From: Regnicoccus frigidus
GTDB lineage: Bacteria; Cyanobacteriota; Cyanobacteriia; PCC-6307; Cyanobiaceae
Assembly: GCA_025194985.1 (NCBI GenBank)
Contig: JAOANE010000033.1
Coordinates: 1-50,320, forward strand
Direction: 5' to 3'
DNA: 50,320 nt
The notes below the pieces were generated by a model that worked only from the letters and a program-made list of their open reading frames with translations, ran no database searches and was not told the origin of the DNA. This document shows positions 33,534 to 42,134 of the stretch, piece by piece. Numbering within the stretch: position 1 is the first letter of the stretch; the number at the start of each line of letters is the position of its first letter. Both the position numbers and the translations under genes were made by a program.

Positions 33534-34829
33534 TCATCGCCAGTCGTCGGCCTGGCCCCCTCCCGGCAGGTTCTGGCCCAGCAGCTCCCGCTCCAGCACG
33601 GCGGCGAGGCGCTCACTGCCGCCAGCACCTCCCATGCGCCGCCGCCCGATCCTGCCAAGGGCGGCTCTCGTGTCCGGCTCAGCGAGCAGCCGGGCCAGCT
33701 CCTTGGCCAGGGCTTGCGGTGTGGGGCAGACCCGCACCGCCCCCCCCAGCAAGCGGCTCTGGCGGCGGGCAAAGCTGGTCTTGAACTGGGGCCCGGGGCC
33801 TGGCAGCGACAAGGCCGGAACGCCGAGTCCGACGAGTTGTTCGGTGGCGGTGCCGGCCATGGCCAGCCCCACCTCCCCCCAGCGGGCCCAACGCTCGAAG
33901 GCGCCGCTGGCAATCAGCAGCAACACCCTGCCCCGCTGCCAGGCCGCCTGGGCGCCGCTGCCCTCGGGTGGATCACTTTGGACATAACCGGCGGCGCGCA
34001 GCAGCGGTGCCAGTTCGGCGTCGCTGGGCCTGGTGCCGGTGGCGCAGAGCACGGCGATCGGTTCATTGAGCCTGCCCGGCCCTTCCAGCCCGCCTGGCCC
34101 GAGCCACTCCAGGGCCCCAAGCAGGCGCTGCATGTTGCCCAGGGCCTCCGGCAGGCGACTGCCCGCCAGCAACACCAGGCGCCGTTGGCCGGCCAGGGCG
34201 GGCGGCACGGGCTGGCAGAGGAAGCCATCCATCATTGAATTGCCCGGGGCCAGGGCCCGCACGCCATGGCGCCGAAGCCCCCGGGCCGTCAGTCCGTCCC
34301 TGACAGCCACGACCCGGCAGCGACGCTGGCCCATCAGGGCCCATTCCCATGGGTCCCACTCGCTCCCCTTGCAGCGGTGATAGCGGTCGGCAGGCCAGTT
34401 GTGGCCAGGCCCGCTGCGCCAGGTGTAGTCGCTCTTCGGGGTGCCGACGAAGCCATAGGACGCGCCGCTGGCAAAGGCCAGCAGCAGAGGCAGCAGATCG
34501 CCGACGGCGAGCACGGGCTGGCCGCGACGCCCCCAGCGGCGCAGGATCTGTAGCTGCCGCCAACTCAGCAGGGGCAGGCCGGCGCTGAGATCACCCAGCA
34601 AACCCGGCAGGCTCTGGTTGCTGAATCCGCCGCTGGGCAGCGCCAGGCGGGGTCCGATGCGTTTGAGCTCGCCGCCGGCCTCAGCGGCCTTGAAGGCCGA
34701 TCCCTCTCCCACCAACGGCAAAACCAGCACCTGGAGGTCGGGCCGGCGCCGCCGTAGGGCCCGGATCAGGCGCAGGGCGATCTGGTCCTCGCCGTGGCCG
34801 TTGCTCAGGACCAGCAGACGGGAGGGCAT
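33534..34829 (-). CDS. Lipid-A-disaccharide synthase-related protein
   Basis: The start MPSRLLVLSNGHGED, the central VVAVRDGLTARGLRRHGV and the C-terminal VGLAMAGTATEQLVGLGVPALSLPGPGPQF fit the cyanobacterial LpxB-related (glycosyltransferase GT-B-like) family, which differs from true LpxB. The 431-residue length is normal. The acceptor and product are unknown. The longer open frame would run into tRNA-Cys, so 34829 is chosen. Only 43 bases separate it from the divergent tRNA-Cys. Confidence 0.8.
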   Translation of the reverse strand: MPSRLLVLSNGHGEDQIALRLIRALRRRRPDLQVLVLPLVGEGSAFKAAEAGGELKRIGPRLALPSGGFSNQSLPGLLGDLSAGLPLLSWRQLQILRRWGRRGQPVLAVGDLLPLLLAFASGASYGFVGTPKSDYTWRSGPGHNWPADRYHRCKGSEWDPWEWALMGQRRCRVVAVRDGLTARGLRRHGVRALAPGNSMMDGFLCQPVPPALAGQRRLVLLAGSRLPEALGNMQRLLGALEWLGPGGLEGPGRLNEPIAVLCATGTRPSDAELAPLLRAAGYVQSDPPEGSGAQAAWQRGRVLLLIASGAFERWARWGEVGLAMAGTATEQLVGLGVPALSLPGPGPQFKTSFARRQSRLLGGAVRVCPTPQALAKELARLLAEPDTRAALGRIGRRRMGGAGGSERLAAVLERELLGQNLPGGGQADDWR

Positions 34830-34872
34830 GCCACGGCTGATACGATCCGGTTCAGGGAGTCTGCTCCCGGCT

Positions 34873-34943
34873 GGCGGCATGGCCAAGTGGTAAGGCAGAG
34901 GATTGCAAATCCTTTATCCCCAGTTCGAATCTGGGTGCCGCCT
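34873..34943 (+). tRNA. tRNA-Cys (anticodon GCA)
   Basis: Acceptor GGCGGCA pairs with TGCCGCC, the anticodon arm GAGGA-TTGCAAA-TCCTT gives GCA, and the T-arm has GTTCGAAT flanked by CCCCA/CTGGG. CCA is not encoded. It sits on the plus strand between the divergent LpxB-like gene and the convergent secreted protein gene. Confidence 0.96.
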
Positions 34944-34977
34944 CTCTCTTCCAGGTTCCACCAGGACCTGTCTTCGT

Positions 34978-34998
34978 TTGGGCTCAAGCGCAGCCCAA
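34978..34998. terminator. Candidate bidirectional stem-loop after tRNA-Cys
   Basis: TTGGGCT (34978-34984) and AGCCCAA (34992-34998) pair around a seven-base loop, between the end of tRNA-Cys and the stop of the convergent secreted protein gene. No U-tract follows on either strand, so it could end transcription only weakly. Confidence 0.35.
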
Positions 34999-35008
34999 GC
35001 GCTGGCGT

Positions 35009-35542
35009 TCAGAACTCGGCGACGGCACTCCAGGACTCCTGACTCGGGGCCTTGGCGCTGCAACGCACCTGGCGCTGTTCAACGCTGCAGCGCCCTTCGG
35101 CCGGCCAGGCTTTCGGCAGGCCGGTGGCCAGGCCGCGGTCATTGAAGCTCCGTTCGCTCATGCTCGACACCGTTGTCGTGAGCGGGCCCATCAGCCGGCA
35201 ACGGCCCTGGTCGCACGCCATCGGCGTGCTGGCCGGTGCCAACACGCCAACAAAATTGAGCTGGGCGCTGGCGGCTCCGCCCTGGCCGGGAGAAAGGAAG
35301 CGAATGTTCAGCAAACCCTGGGAGGGTTGCTCGAACAGAACACTCGTACAGGCGGTCGCAGGCGCGTCCGCCAGATTGTTCTGGCAGGTCTGGGCCCTGC
35401 TCTGCAGCCGGCCAAAGTTGTCGGCTGGGCGCGAATGAGGCGTGGCCGCCTCGGCTGCTCCCGGAGTCGCCGCCAGCGCCCCCACCGGCCAGCTCAGTAG
35501 TAGGGCGAAGGTGAGAACCAATCGGTGCAGGGAGCTGGGCAC
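35009..35542 (-). CDS. Secreted cysteine-containing hypothetical protein
   Basis: The 177-residue protein has a clear signal peptide: a basic start MPSSLHR, hydrophobic core VLTFALLLSWPVGALA and an AxA site, with cleavage near residue 25. The mature part has six cysteines (TCQNN, TACTS, ACDQGRC, RCSVEQRQVRC), probably in disulfides, and no recognised domain. It is likely periplasmic or outer-membrane facing. No function can be assigned. The upstream gap holds a 20-base tandem repeat. Confidence 0.65.
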   Translation of the reverse strand: MPSSLHRLVLTFALLLSWPVGALAATPGAAEAATPHSRPADNFGRLQSRAQTCQNNLADAPATACTSVLFEQPSQGLLNIRFLSPGQGGAASAQLNFVGVLAPASTPMACDQGRCRLMGPLTTTVSSMSERSFNDRGLATGLPKAWPAEGRCSVEQRQVRCSAKAPSQESWSAVAEF

Positions 35543-35570
35543 GGGAGACCTTTCTCAGCCATTCATTCTG

Positions 35571-35608
35571 GAGGCCAGAGGCCGGGGCAAGAGGCCAAAG
35601 GCCGGGGC
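35571..35608. repeat. 20-base-period tandem repeat
   Basis: The 18-base units 35571-35588 and 35591-35608 differ at one base and recur with a period of 20. They lie in the short gap between two minus-strand genes. It is probably a replication-slippage duplication. Confidence 0.8.
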
Positions 35609-35616
35609 TTGGAGGT

Positions 35617-35952
35617 TCAGCTGTCGCCGTCAGCTACGCAGAAACCCTGGCAGCGGATGCCATTGCTGGCCGTACGACCACAGTGGCCGCAGAGGATGGG
35701 TTCTGAGCTGGTCTTTGCGTTGGCCTGCGAGCTGGCTTGCGATTCCGCCCCAGATCCCTCTCCGTCGCGGGCGGAAGACGATGGGGCCGGGGCGTCGGGC
35801 CCCGGGGAAGACGGCTGTGGATTCAGCGGTCGGTCGCAGCTGGGAGGATCATGGCGTCGAAGCCCTTGGCGGTGCGGCGTGATGGCGACGGCTCTCCCCC
35901 TCGGCGGGTTCCTTGGCCCCGATAGCGACCTGCCATCGATCGGCGTCGGCAC
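35617..35952 (-). CDS. Small Cys4 zinc-ribbon-like protein, start uncertain
   Basis: The C-terminus reads CGHCGRTASNGIRCQGFC followed by VADGDS, a CxxC-x9-CxxxC pattern likely to bind zinc. A similar short tail, CxHCGRTAxNGI..C.G.CVAD, is remembered from picocyanobacterial small proteins. The upstream part is Pro/Ser/Ala-rich and low in complexity. No ATG lies close: the coordinates use GTG 35952, which overlaps the start of the divergent aldo/keto reductase by 71 bases, so the real start is probably nearer 35850 at a non-ATG codon. Only the last third is convincing. Confidence 0.5.
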   Translation of the reverse strand: MPTPIDGRSLSGPRNPPRGRAVAITPHRQGLRRHDPPSCDRPLNPQPSSPGPDAPAPSSSARDGEGSGAESQASSQANAKTSSEPILCGHCGRTASNGIRCQGFCVADGDS

Positions 35953-36889
35953 CTGGGCCTGGGGCAACCAGTTCCTCTGGGGGTACGAACCGGAACGGCA
36001 CGACGCGGCCCTGGCAGCCACATTTCAGCGGGCCGTGGACCTGGGCCTGACCTTCTTCGACACGGCCGATTCCTATGGAACGGGCCGCTTCCAGGGCCGC
36101 AGTGAGGTCTTGCTCGGCGGCTTTCTCGCCACCCTGCCGGCGGCCAGGCTTGCCGGCCTCTGCGTGGCCACCAAGCTGGCGCCGTTCCCCTGGCGGCTGG
36201 GTCGAAGCGGCTATGCCAGAGCCTTCGAGGCCTCGCGGCAGCGCCTGGGAGGAAAGCTCGACCGGGTGCAGCTGCACTGGAGCACGGCCCGCTACGCCCC
36301 CTGGCAGGAGGGGCCCTTGCTGGAGGGTCTGGCCGATCTGGTGGACCGCCAGGAGGTGGCCAGCCTGGGGCTCTCGAACCTGGGGCCGCGGCGCCTGGAG
36401 CTGATCCTCCAGCGGCTGGCCGCCCGTGGCATCCCGCTGGCCAGCCTGCAGGTCCAGCTTTCCCTGCTCGCTCCAGACGCCCTCGCCCCCGGTGGGGTGG
36501 CCGAGGTCTGCCGCCACGCCGGCGTCGAGTTGATTGCCTACAGCCCCCTGGCCCTGGGGCTGCTCAGCGATCCCGGCCGCAGCGGCCGGCCCTGGCCTGT
36601 CGGGCCGCGGGGTTGGCTCTACCGCCGGCTGCTGCCGAGGATCGAACCGCTGCTGGTGGAGATGCGAGCCATCGCTGCCGCCCACGGCGCCTCGATGGCT
36701 GAAGTGGCGCTCAACTGGTGCCGGGCCCACGGGGCCCGGCCAATCCCCGGCCTGCGCACGGTGTCCCAGGCAGAGACAGCCGCGGCAGCCGTGGGCTGGC
36801 GGCTCGAAGCGAGCGAGGTGGGAGCTCTCGATCGCCAGGCGATCGCCCTGCCCGTGCGGATGCCGGCCAATCCGTTCCAGTCGAACTGA
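35882..36889 (+). CDS. Aldo/keto reductase family protein
   Basis: The 335-residue protein has the AKR barrel motifs GLTFFDTADSYGTGRFQGRSE (D and Y of the tetrad), the lysine in VATKLAP, the histidine in VQLHWS and the C-terminal NADPH-binding IPGLRTVSQAE. These fit an NADPH-dependent carbonyl reductase, substrate unknown. ATG 35882 is chosen; the open frame upstream to 35525 is antisense to the two minus-strand genes. It is convergent with the next gene, with two bases between stops. Confidence 0.88.
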   Translation: MATALPLGGFLGPDSDLPSIGVGTWAWGNQFLWGYEPERHDAALAATFQRAVDLGLTFFDTADSYGTGRFQGRSEVLLGGFLATLPAARLAGLCVATKLAPFPWRLGRSGYARAFEASRQRLGGKLDRVQLHWSTARYAPWQEGPLLEGLADLVDRQEVASLGLSNLGPRRLELILQRLAARGIPLASLQVQLSLLAPDALAPGGVAEVCRHAGVELIAYSPLALGLLSDPGRSGRPWPVGPRGWLYRRLLPRIEPLLVEMRAIAAAHGASMAEVALNWCRAHGARPIPGLRTVSQAETAAAAVGWRLEASEVGALDRQAIALPVRMPANPFQSN

Positions 36890-36891
36890 CG

Positions 36892-37587
36892 TCAGCCGGT
36901 GGTGAGCGACGGGGAGGGGTCGGGGCTGAGGACCACCGGTAAGGAGGCCGGACGGGGCAGCTCCCCTGCAACTGTGCGGGCTGGGGCGGGGATCAGCCGG
37001 GCTGGCGGGCTGGCCTTCGCCGCGGCCTCTGCGTCTGCTGCGATTGGCTGACGATCGTCGCTGCTGGGGCCAGGCTCGGTTTCAGGGCTGCTTGCTTCGC
37101 AGGCGGCGAGTGTTTCCTGGATCAGGGAATCGAAGAGGGGACCCGGCAGCCGCAGCCGCGCCAGTTCCAGAAAGGTTCTGGACATCGATTCACTGGCCAC
37201 GGCCCCCACGGCCGGATTGTTGCGGCGCTGCTCCTGCTCTTCGAGCACGGAGCGAATGAAGCGTTCGGTGACATCGCGTTTGGTGCCCGCCCGGATCCTG
37301 GTCTCCTGCTCCAGTGTCGAGAGCAGGCTCTGTTGCTCAAGTTCCTGCAGGCGCCGCGTCAGGCTGTCGAGCACCTCCCGCGCCTCGTTCAGCACATGGC
37401 CCAGCTGGCCATCGGAGAGGCGGGGCAGATCCGAGACATACACCTTGCCGTGGTCTCTCAAGGCCAGAAAGGTGGGCCGGATCAGCGGGGCGTTGCTTGG
37501 AACCTGACGCGGCCGGCGCGGTGGATTGGGGGGTAAGGGGCCGGCGGAACTGCGACGACGGGTGCTGCGGCCGTTGATTGGAATCAT
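36892..37587 (-). CDS. Conserved hypothetical protein with coiled coil
   Basis: The 231-residue protein has a basic, proline-rich start (MIPINGRSTRRRSS), a predicted coiled-coil or long helical stretch (about 60-125: LGHVLNEAREVLDSLTRRL, EQQSLLSTLEQETRIRAG), and a Pro/Ser/Ala-rich tail (about 170-231) likely disordered. No known domain is recognised. The longer upstream frame, overlapping purM, is rejected. It follows purM by 86 bases on the same strand. Confidence 0.6.
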   Translation of the reverse strand: MIPINGRSTRRRSSAGPLPPNPPRRPRQVPSNAPLIRPTFLALRDHGKVYVSDLPRLSDGQLGHVLNEAREVLDSLTRRLQELEQQSLLSTLEQETRIRAGTKRDVTERFIRSVLEEQEQRRNNPAVGAVASESMSRTFLELARLRLPGPLFDSLIQETLAACEASSPETEPGPSSDDRQPIAADAEAAAKASPPARLIPAPARTVAGELPRPASLPVVLSPDPSPSLTTG

Positions 37588-37673
37588 CGAATATCCATCC
37601 TCAAAACTGGCGCCAGAGGCTTTTGACGGCTTAACAACTCCATCATCTGACTTCGCCGAGTCCCGAGGCGGCT

Positions 37674-38711
37674 TCAGTTGCTCGGCAGGCCGGCCACCGG
37701 GCCGCCTCCGCTCGGGCCCGCCACAACCTCGCCCAGGTGCCAGGCGCGCACACCCAGGCCCTCGCTGATAGCGATGGCGGCCGCTTGATCCTTCGCTGGC
37801 ACCACCAGGCAGTAGCCGACACCGAGGTTGAAGGTGTTCCAGAGGTCCTCCTCCGGCACCTCGCCTTGTTCCTGTAGCCAGTGAAAGAGGGCGGGACGCT
37901 CCCAGCTGCCTGGATCGATGCGGGCGTGAACGCCCGCCGGCAAGCAACGGGGCAGGTTTTCCGGCACGCCTCCCCCGGTGATGTGGGCCATGGCGTGGAG
38001 AGGGATTCCGCCGGCCTTCAGGGATCTGACCACAGCGCCGTAGAGCTGGGTTGGCTTGAGCAGGGCCTCGATCACCGGCTCGTCACTGCCGTTGAAGGTG
38101 CTGGCGGCCGTGATGCCGCGCGCGTCGAGAATGCGGCGCACCAGGCTGAAGCCATTGCTATGGACCCCGCTGCTGGCCAGGCCGAGGATGGCGTCACCGG
38201 CCTCCACCTGCTTTCCGTCGATCAGGGCGTCGGCTTCCACCACTGCCACACAGAAGCCGGCCAGGTCGTAGCGGCCAGGGGCATAGAAGCCCGGCATCTC
38301 GGCCGTTTCACCTCCGAGCAGGGCGCAACCGCTTTGCCTGCAGCCGTCGGCAATCCCTTCCACCACTGCGGCCATGGCCTCGGGGCTGAGCTTGCCGGTG
38401 GCGATGTAATCGAGAAAGAAGAGAGGCTCGGCGCCACTGGTGATCACGTCGTTCACGCACATCGCCACTAGATCGATGCCCACGTCATGGTGGCGGCCAT
38501 GGGCCTGAGCCAGTTCCAGCTTGGTGCCCACCCCATCGGTGCCGGCCACCAGCAGGGGGTTGCTCAAGCCGCTCGGCAGGCGGCAGAGCCCACCGAAGCC
38601 CCCCAGGCCGCCGAGCACCTCGGGGCGCCGGGTGGATTCAACGCTGGTCCGGATCCGCTCGACAAAGGCCCGACCTGCGGCCACGTCCACTCCTGCTGTG
38701 CGGTAGTCCAT
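37674..38711 (-). CDS. purM: Phosphoribosylformylglycinamidine cyclo-ligase
   Basis: PurM (AIR synthetase) closes the imidazole ring in purine synthesis. The start MDYRTAGVDVAAGRAFVERI, the ATP-binding VAGTDGVGTKLELAQ, the MCVNDVITSGAEPLFFLDYI block and GGETAEMPGFY are diagnostic. The 345-residue length is normal. ATG 38711 is chosen over a frame extending 85 codons upstream without PurM character. It is divergent from rlpA over a 419-base gap. Confidence 0.97.
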   Translation of the reverse strand: MDYRTAGVDVAAGRAFVERIRTSVESTRRPEVLGGLGGFGGLCRLPSGLSNPLLVAGTDGVGTKLELAQAHGRHHDVGIDLVAMCVNDVITSGAEPLFFLDYIATGKLSPEAMAAVVEGIADGCRQSGCALLGGETAEMPGFYAPGRYDLAGFCVAVVEADALIDGKQVEAGDAILGLASSGVHSNGFSLVRRILDARGITAASTFNGSDEPVIEALLKPTQLYGAVVRSLKAGGIPLHAMAHITGGGVPENLPRCLPAGVHARIDPGSWERPALFHWLQEQGEVPEEDLWNTFNLGVGYCLVVPAKDQAAAIAISEGLGVRAWHLGEVVAGPSGGGPVAGLPSN

Positions 38712-39130
38712 GGCATCCGTTCTGTGGGAACAACTCTGGATCCTGGTGATCCTCTGATGGGACACGGCACTGGCTGCTCCCGGGGCTGACCACCCGTGGC
38801 GGTGGACGGCTGCGAGATTGACACCCAGCTCCATCACCACTGCTGATAGCAGACATCCTTTCTGCTGATTGATCGAGGCGGTGTTGGCCCGCTCCATCCT
38901 TGATGGGGCCGGCGATGTTGGCTTCGATGATGATTCCTGATCATTCTTGTGATCCCATTCCTCCACACAATCTTTTCAGGATTGCCATTAAGTTTCCTGA
39001 GTCTTTGATTTGGTCAGGAACTTCACCACCTCGATCATTCCTCTCATGCTTTTCGATTGAGTGGATTGGTCGTCGGTTTGATCGTTGATCTTCAGGTGAT
39101 TGCTGTTTTAGGCAGCGGGTTTCGTTTGTT
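38712..39130. promoter_or_regulatory. Long divergent gap between purM and rlpA
   Basis: The gap must hold promoters for purM (minus) and rlpA (plus). It is visibly more AT-rich toward rlpA (about 38930-39125). TTGATC at 39084-39089 is a possible -35 for rlpA, but no good -10 can be fixed. A 62-codon plus-strand frame (38900-39088) has no protein-like character and is not called. No RNA gene or repeat was recognised. Confidence 0.5.
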
Positions 39131-39688
39131 ATGCCTTCCTCCCTTTCCCTCGGAGCTCTTGCTCTCCTGCTCTCCAGCAGTGGTGTTGCCATCCCCGCTT
39201 TCGCCGATTCCACCAAGGGCCCACAACCCCTTGCCTTGGCGATGTCAAGCGAGCAACCTGCCCAAGCAAAGCCCTCCACCAGCCCCAACGGCAACGTGGT
39301 GATCCGCGACGTTCAGGACCAACCTGACTTTGAGCCTGTCATCAGGCCGGTGGTTCCCCAAACGGTGGCTTCGGCTCCCAGCCAGTCCAATGTCAGGCAT
39401 GTGACCACCGGCGAGGCCAGCTGGTACGGCCCTGGTTTCTTCGGAAACCGCACCGCCAACGGTGAAATTTTCCGTCCTGGCACCCTGACCGCCGCCCATC
39501 GCACCTTGCCCTTCGGCACTCGGGTGCGGGTCACCAACCTTCGTAACGGCCGCATCACCTACGTGCGCATCAACGACCGTGGGCCGTTCGTCGGCAACCG
39601 GGTCATTGATCTGGCCCACGGAGCCGCCCAGAAATTGGGGCTCATCTCCAGTGGCATCGCCCAGGTCCGCCTTGAGGTTCTCCAGTAA
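39131..39688 (+). CDS. rlpA: RlpA-family septal ring lytic transglycosylase-like protein
   Basis: The 185-residue protein has a signal peptide (1-25, ending IPAFA), a low-complexity linker to about residue 90, and an RlpA double-psi beta-barrel: GEASWYGPGFFGNRTANGE, TAAHRTLPFGTRVRVTN and NDRGPFVGNRVIDLA. RlpA cleaves denuded glycan strands of peptidoglycan in some bacteria; catalytic activity here is inferred. No SPOR domain is present. It is expected in the periplasm. Confidence 0.88.
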   Translation: MPSSLSLGALALLLSSSGVAIPAFADSTKGPQPLALAMSSEQPAQAKPSTSPNGNVVIRDVQDQPDFEPVIRPVVPQTVASAPSQSNVRHVTTGEASWYGPGFFGNRTANGEIFRPGTLTAAHRTLPFGTRVRVTNLRNGRITYVRINDRGPFVGNRVIDLAHGAAQKLGLISSGIAQVRLEVLQ

Positions 39689-39757
39689 GGTCTGACACCT
39701 CTCTGATCTCCGGCCCATCCGTCCCTTTGGCGTGGTGGGTCTTTGTTTTGTCAGCCG

Positions 39758-41332
39758 ATGTTGTTGCTGCGAACCTGCGCCGAGCTGCTGCGCTGGTGCG
39801 CTTCTCTGCGATGGCAGCAACGGCCTTTGCACTTCGTGCCCACGATGGGTGCTCTGCATGAGGGCCATCTCAGCCTGATTCGCCGGGCAGCCCTGGCTCA
39901 GCCAGTCGCGGGCGCTGAGCCGGTTCAGCCCGGGGTTCTGGTGAGCGTGTTCGTGAACCCACTCCAGTTCGGGCCGGGCGAGGATTTTCAGCGCTACCCC
40001 CGCGATCTCGAGACCGATGCCGCAACAGCAGCGGTGGCTGGTGCCCACGCTCTGTTTGCACCCTCCGTTGAAGATCTCTTTCCGGGTGGAGAGGCCGAGG
40101 TCACCCGGGTCATTCCGCCGGCGTCCTTGCTGGAGACTCTCTGCGCCCGATCCAGGCCTGGCCATTTCGACGGCGTGGCCACCGTAATCGCCCGTCTGCT
40201 GGCGTTGATTCGTCCCGATCGCCTCCTGCTCGGAGAGAAGGACTGGCAGCAACTGGTGGTCTTGCGCCGGGTCGTGGCGGCTCTTGGTCTGCCGGTGCGG
40301 CTGCAGGGCTGTCCCACCTGGCGCGAAGCCGACGGACTGGCCGGCAGTTCTCGTAATCGCTACCTTTCCCCGGCTGAGCGCCAAAGGGCCAGCGCCATTC
40401 CCGTGGCCCTGCTAGAAGCCGCTGAGGCCTGGCGCTGCGGCGGCCTGAGTGAGGAACGGCTGCTGGCAGAGTTACGAGACGGGTTGGAAGCCTCCGGTCT
40501 GCAGGTTGACTACGCCGAGCTGGTCGGGGCCCAAACCCTCCAGCCACCCCCATCCGGTCATCGGGGTCTTGCTTTGCTGGCTGTGGCTGTGAACTGTGGG
40601 TCCAGCCGTCTGATCGATCACCACTTTCTGATGTCCCGAGCCCCGATTGTTGCCATCGACGGCCCCGCCGGTGCCGGTAAGAGCACCGTTACCCGGGCGT
40701 TCGCCCGCCGGCTGGGTCTCCTCTACCTCGATACAGGAGCGATGTACCGCGCCGTGACCTGGTGGGTGCAGCGCCATGGGGTCGATCCGGCGGATCCGGA
40801 GGCCGTCGCCCTGCTCCTGGGCGATCTCGACCTGCGGCTGGAGGGCGGGCTTGGTGCCGAGCAGCGGGTCTGGATCAAGGGCCACGAGGTCACCGCGGCG
40901 ATTCGTCACCCCGACCTGACCGCCGCGGTGTCTGCGGTGGCGGCCCATGCGGCCGTGCGTGAGGCCCTCACCGGCCAGCAGCAGGCCATGGGCGAACGGG
41001 GAGGGCTCGTGGCCGAAGGCCGCGATATCGGCACGGCGGTTTTCCCCGACGCTGATTTGAAGGTGTTCCTGACCGCCTCGGTGCAGGAGCGTGCCAGGCG
41101 GCGCGCCCTGGATCTGGAGCAGCGGGGATTTCCCCCGGTTTCGCTCCTTGAACTGGAGGGCCAGATTGCCGAACGCGACCGTCTTGATTCCTGTCGGGCG
41201 GTTGCCCCGCTCGCTCAGGCCGATGACGCGATCGAGCTGATCAGCGATGGCCTGGAGATCGAGGCGGTGATCCAGGCCCTGGTGGATCTGTTCCGCGAAC
41301 GGGTGCCTGAGGAAGCCTGGCCAGGAACTTGA
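39758..41332 (+). CDS. panC/cmk: Bifunctional pantoate-beta-alanine ligase / cytidylate kinase
   Basis: Residues 1 to about 285 are PanC (FVPTMGALHEGHLSLIRRA, VFVNPLQFGPGEDF, RPGHFDGVATVIARLL, LLGEKDWQQL), the last step of pantothenate synthesis. From about 292 (MSRAPIVAIDGPAGAGKST) follows a complete cytidylate kinase with the P-loop and the GRDIGTAVFPDA motif. The PanC-Cmk fusion is a known cyanobacterial feature. The ATG at 39758 gives 524 residues; a TTG at 39743 is an alternative. An ATG exists at the Cmk junction (40631), so separate Cmk synthesis is conceivable. Confidence 0.95.
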   Translation: MLLLRTCAELLRWCASLRWQQRPLHFVPTMGALHEGHLSLIRRAALAQPVAGAEPVQPGVLVSVFVNPLQFGPGEDFQRYPRDLETDAATAAVAGAHALFAPSVEDLFPGGEAEVTRVIPPASLLETLCARSRPGHFDGVATVIARLLALIRPDRLLLGEKDWQQLVVLRRVVAALGLPVRLQGCPTWREADGLAGSSRNRYLSPAERQRASAIPVALLEAAEAWRCGGLSEERLLAELRDGLEASGLQVDYAELVGAQTLQPPPSGHRGLALLAVAVNCGSSRLIDHHFLMSRAPIVAIDGPAGAGKSTVTRAFARRLGLLYLDTGAMYRAVTWWVQRHGVDPADPEAVALLLGDLDLRLEGGLGAEQRVWIKGHEVTAAIRHPDLTAAVSAVAAHAAVREALTGQQQAMGERGGLVAEGRDIGTAVFPDADLKVFLTASVQERARRRALDLEQRGFPPVSLLELEGQIAERDRLDSCRAVAPLAQADDAIELISDGLEIEAVIQALVDLFRERVPEEAWPGT

Positions 41333-41635
41333 CGGTTTGTTTCGACTCCCCCTTAAGTCCCTTCTCCTCAGCAGTAGGGTTGAAGAGCTAAAAGAGCGTG
41401 AAACAGCTACACACCATAGGATTCAATCAATAGTTTTAAGCGAATTCCGCGCAATCAGCGACACCCGTCACCATGACACTGAGCTCAACGTCTTCCATTG
41501 CAATGACCTCCAACCTTTCGGCGTCTGTGGATCGCCCAATCGTTTCGTCATCGGCGATGCGGCATCCATCGGAGCGTCCCCAAAGCAGTGGCAATCAGGC
41601 TTTTGGCATGATGATTCATTCGATGGTGAGCATGG
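41333..41635. other. Boundary region between panC-cmk and the phycobilisome cluster
   Basis: This 303-base stretch separates high-GC housekeeping genes from the lower-GC rod cluster. Base composition drops here. A plus-strand frame at 41473-41658 (61 codons, Ser/Met-rich) is possible but unsupported, and overlaps the end of the phosphatase gene on the other strand. No tRNA, repeat or integrase fragment is visible. No terminator with a clean stem was seen after panC-cmk. Confidence 0.45.
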
Positions 41636-42127
41636 TCAAGAATGGTTCCTGTCGCTAAGGAACGCAAGTAAACCCTTGCAGGCATCTTCCAAGAGATCGA
41701 GCACATCCTCAAAGCCGCTTTCCCCGCCGTAGTAGGGGTCTGGAACTGATGTGGCTGAAAACTTGGAGCAATACATGGTGATCGGTTCGATCAGGGCCAT
41801 GCTTTTTTGGTCAAAATTACTCTGTTTGGCCATTCTGCAGACCTGATCAAAGTTGTCCTGATCCATCGTCAGGATCCGATCAAACTTCAACAAGTCAGCC
41901 TTTGTGATCTGTCTTGCCTTGCTGGGTAAGTGGATACCGCGTTGAGCGGCAGCGGAACGCATTCTTGAATCGGGATCATTCCCGACATGCCAGGCGCCAG
42001 TTCCAGCGGATTCGACAAGATAATCCCCGTTGTGTTCGCTTGACTTGAGTAGATGAACGAAGATCCCCTCGGCAGCTGGGGACCGGCAAATGTTGCCTAG
42101 GCAGACGAAAAGTAGGCGCTGGGTCAT
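41636..42127 (-). CDS. Low-molecular-weight protein tyrosine phosphatase
   Basis: The catalytic loop CLGNICRS (C9-R15, the CX5R signature) and the general acid in PDPYYGGESGFEDV (D130) are intact, so it should be an active LMW-PTP. The 163-residue length is normal. ATG 42127 is chosen; the frame opens 15 codons higher inside cpcF. It follows cpcF by 7 bases and may be co-transcribed with the phycocyanin lyases. Its substrate is unknown; the neighbour relation is recalled as conserved at this edge of the rod cluster in marine Synechococcus. Confidence 0.92.
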   Translation of the reverse strand: MTQRLLFVCLGNICRSPAAEGIFVHLLKSSEHNGDYLVESAGTGAWHVGNDPDSRMRSAAAQRGIHLPSKARQITKADLLKFDRILTMDQDNFDQVCRMAKQSNFDQKSMALIEPITMYCSKFSATSVPDPYYGGESGFEDVLDLLEDACKGLLAFLSDRNHS

Positions 42128-42134
42128 GGTTGAT

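Noticed and set aside
36720..36740. 9-bp GC palindrome in the aldo/keto reductase gene
   Set aside because: All G/C apart from the loop; expected by chance several times in DNA of this composition.
38900..39088. 62-codon plus-strand frame between purM and rlpA
   Set aside because: No motif, no ribosome-binding site and a composition like non-coding DNA.
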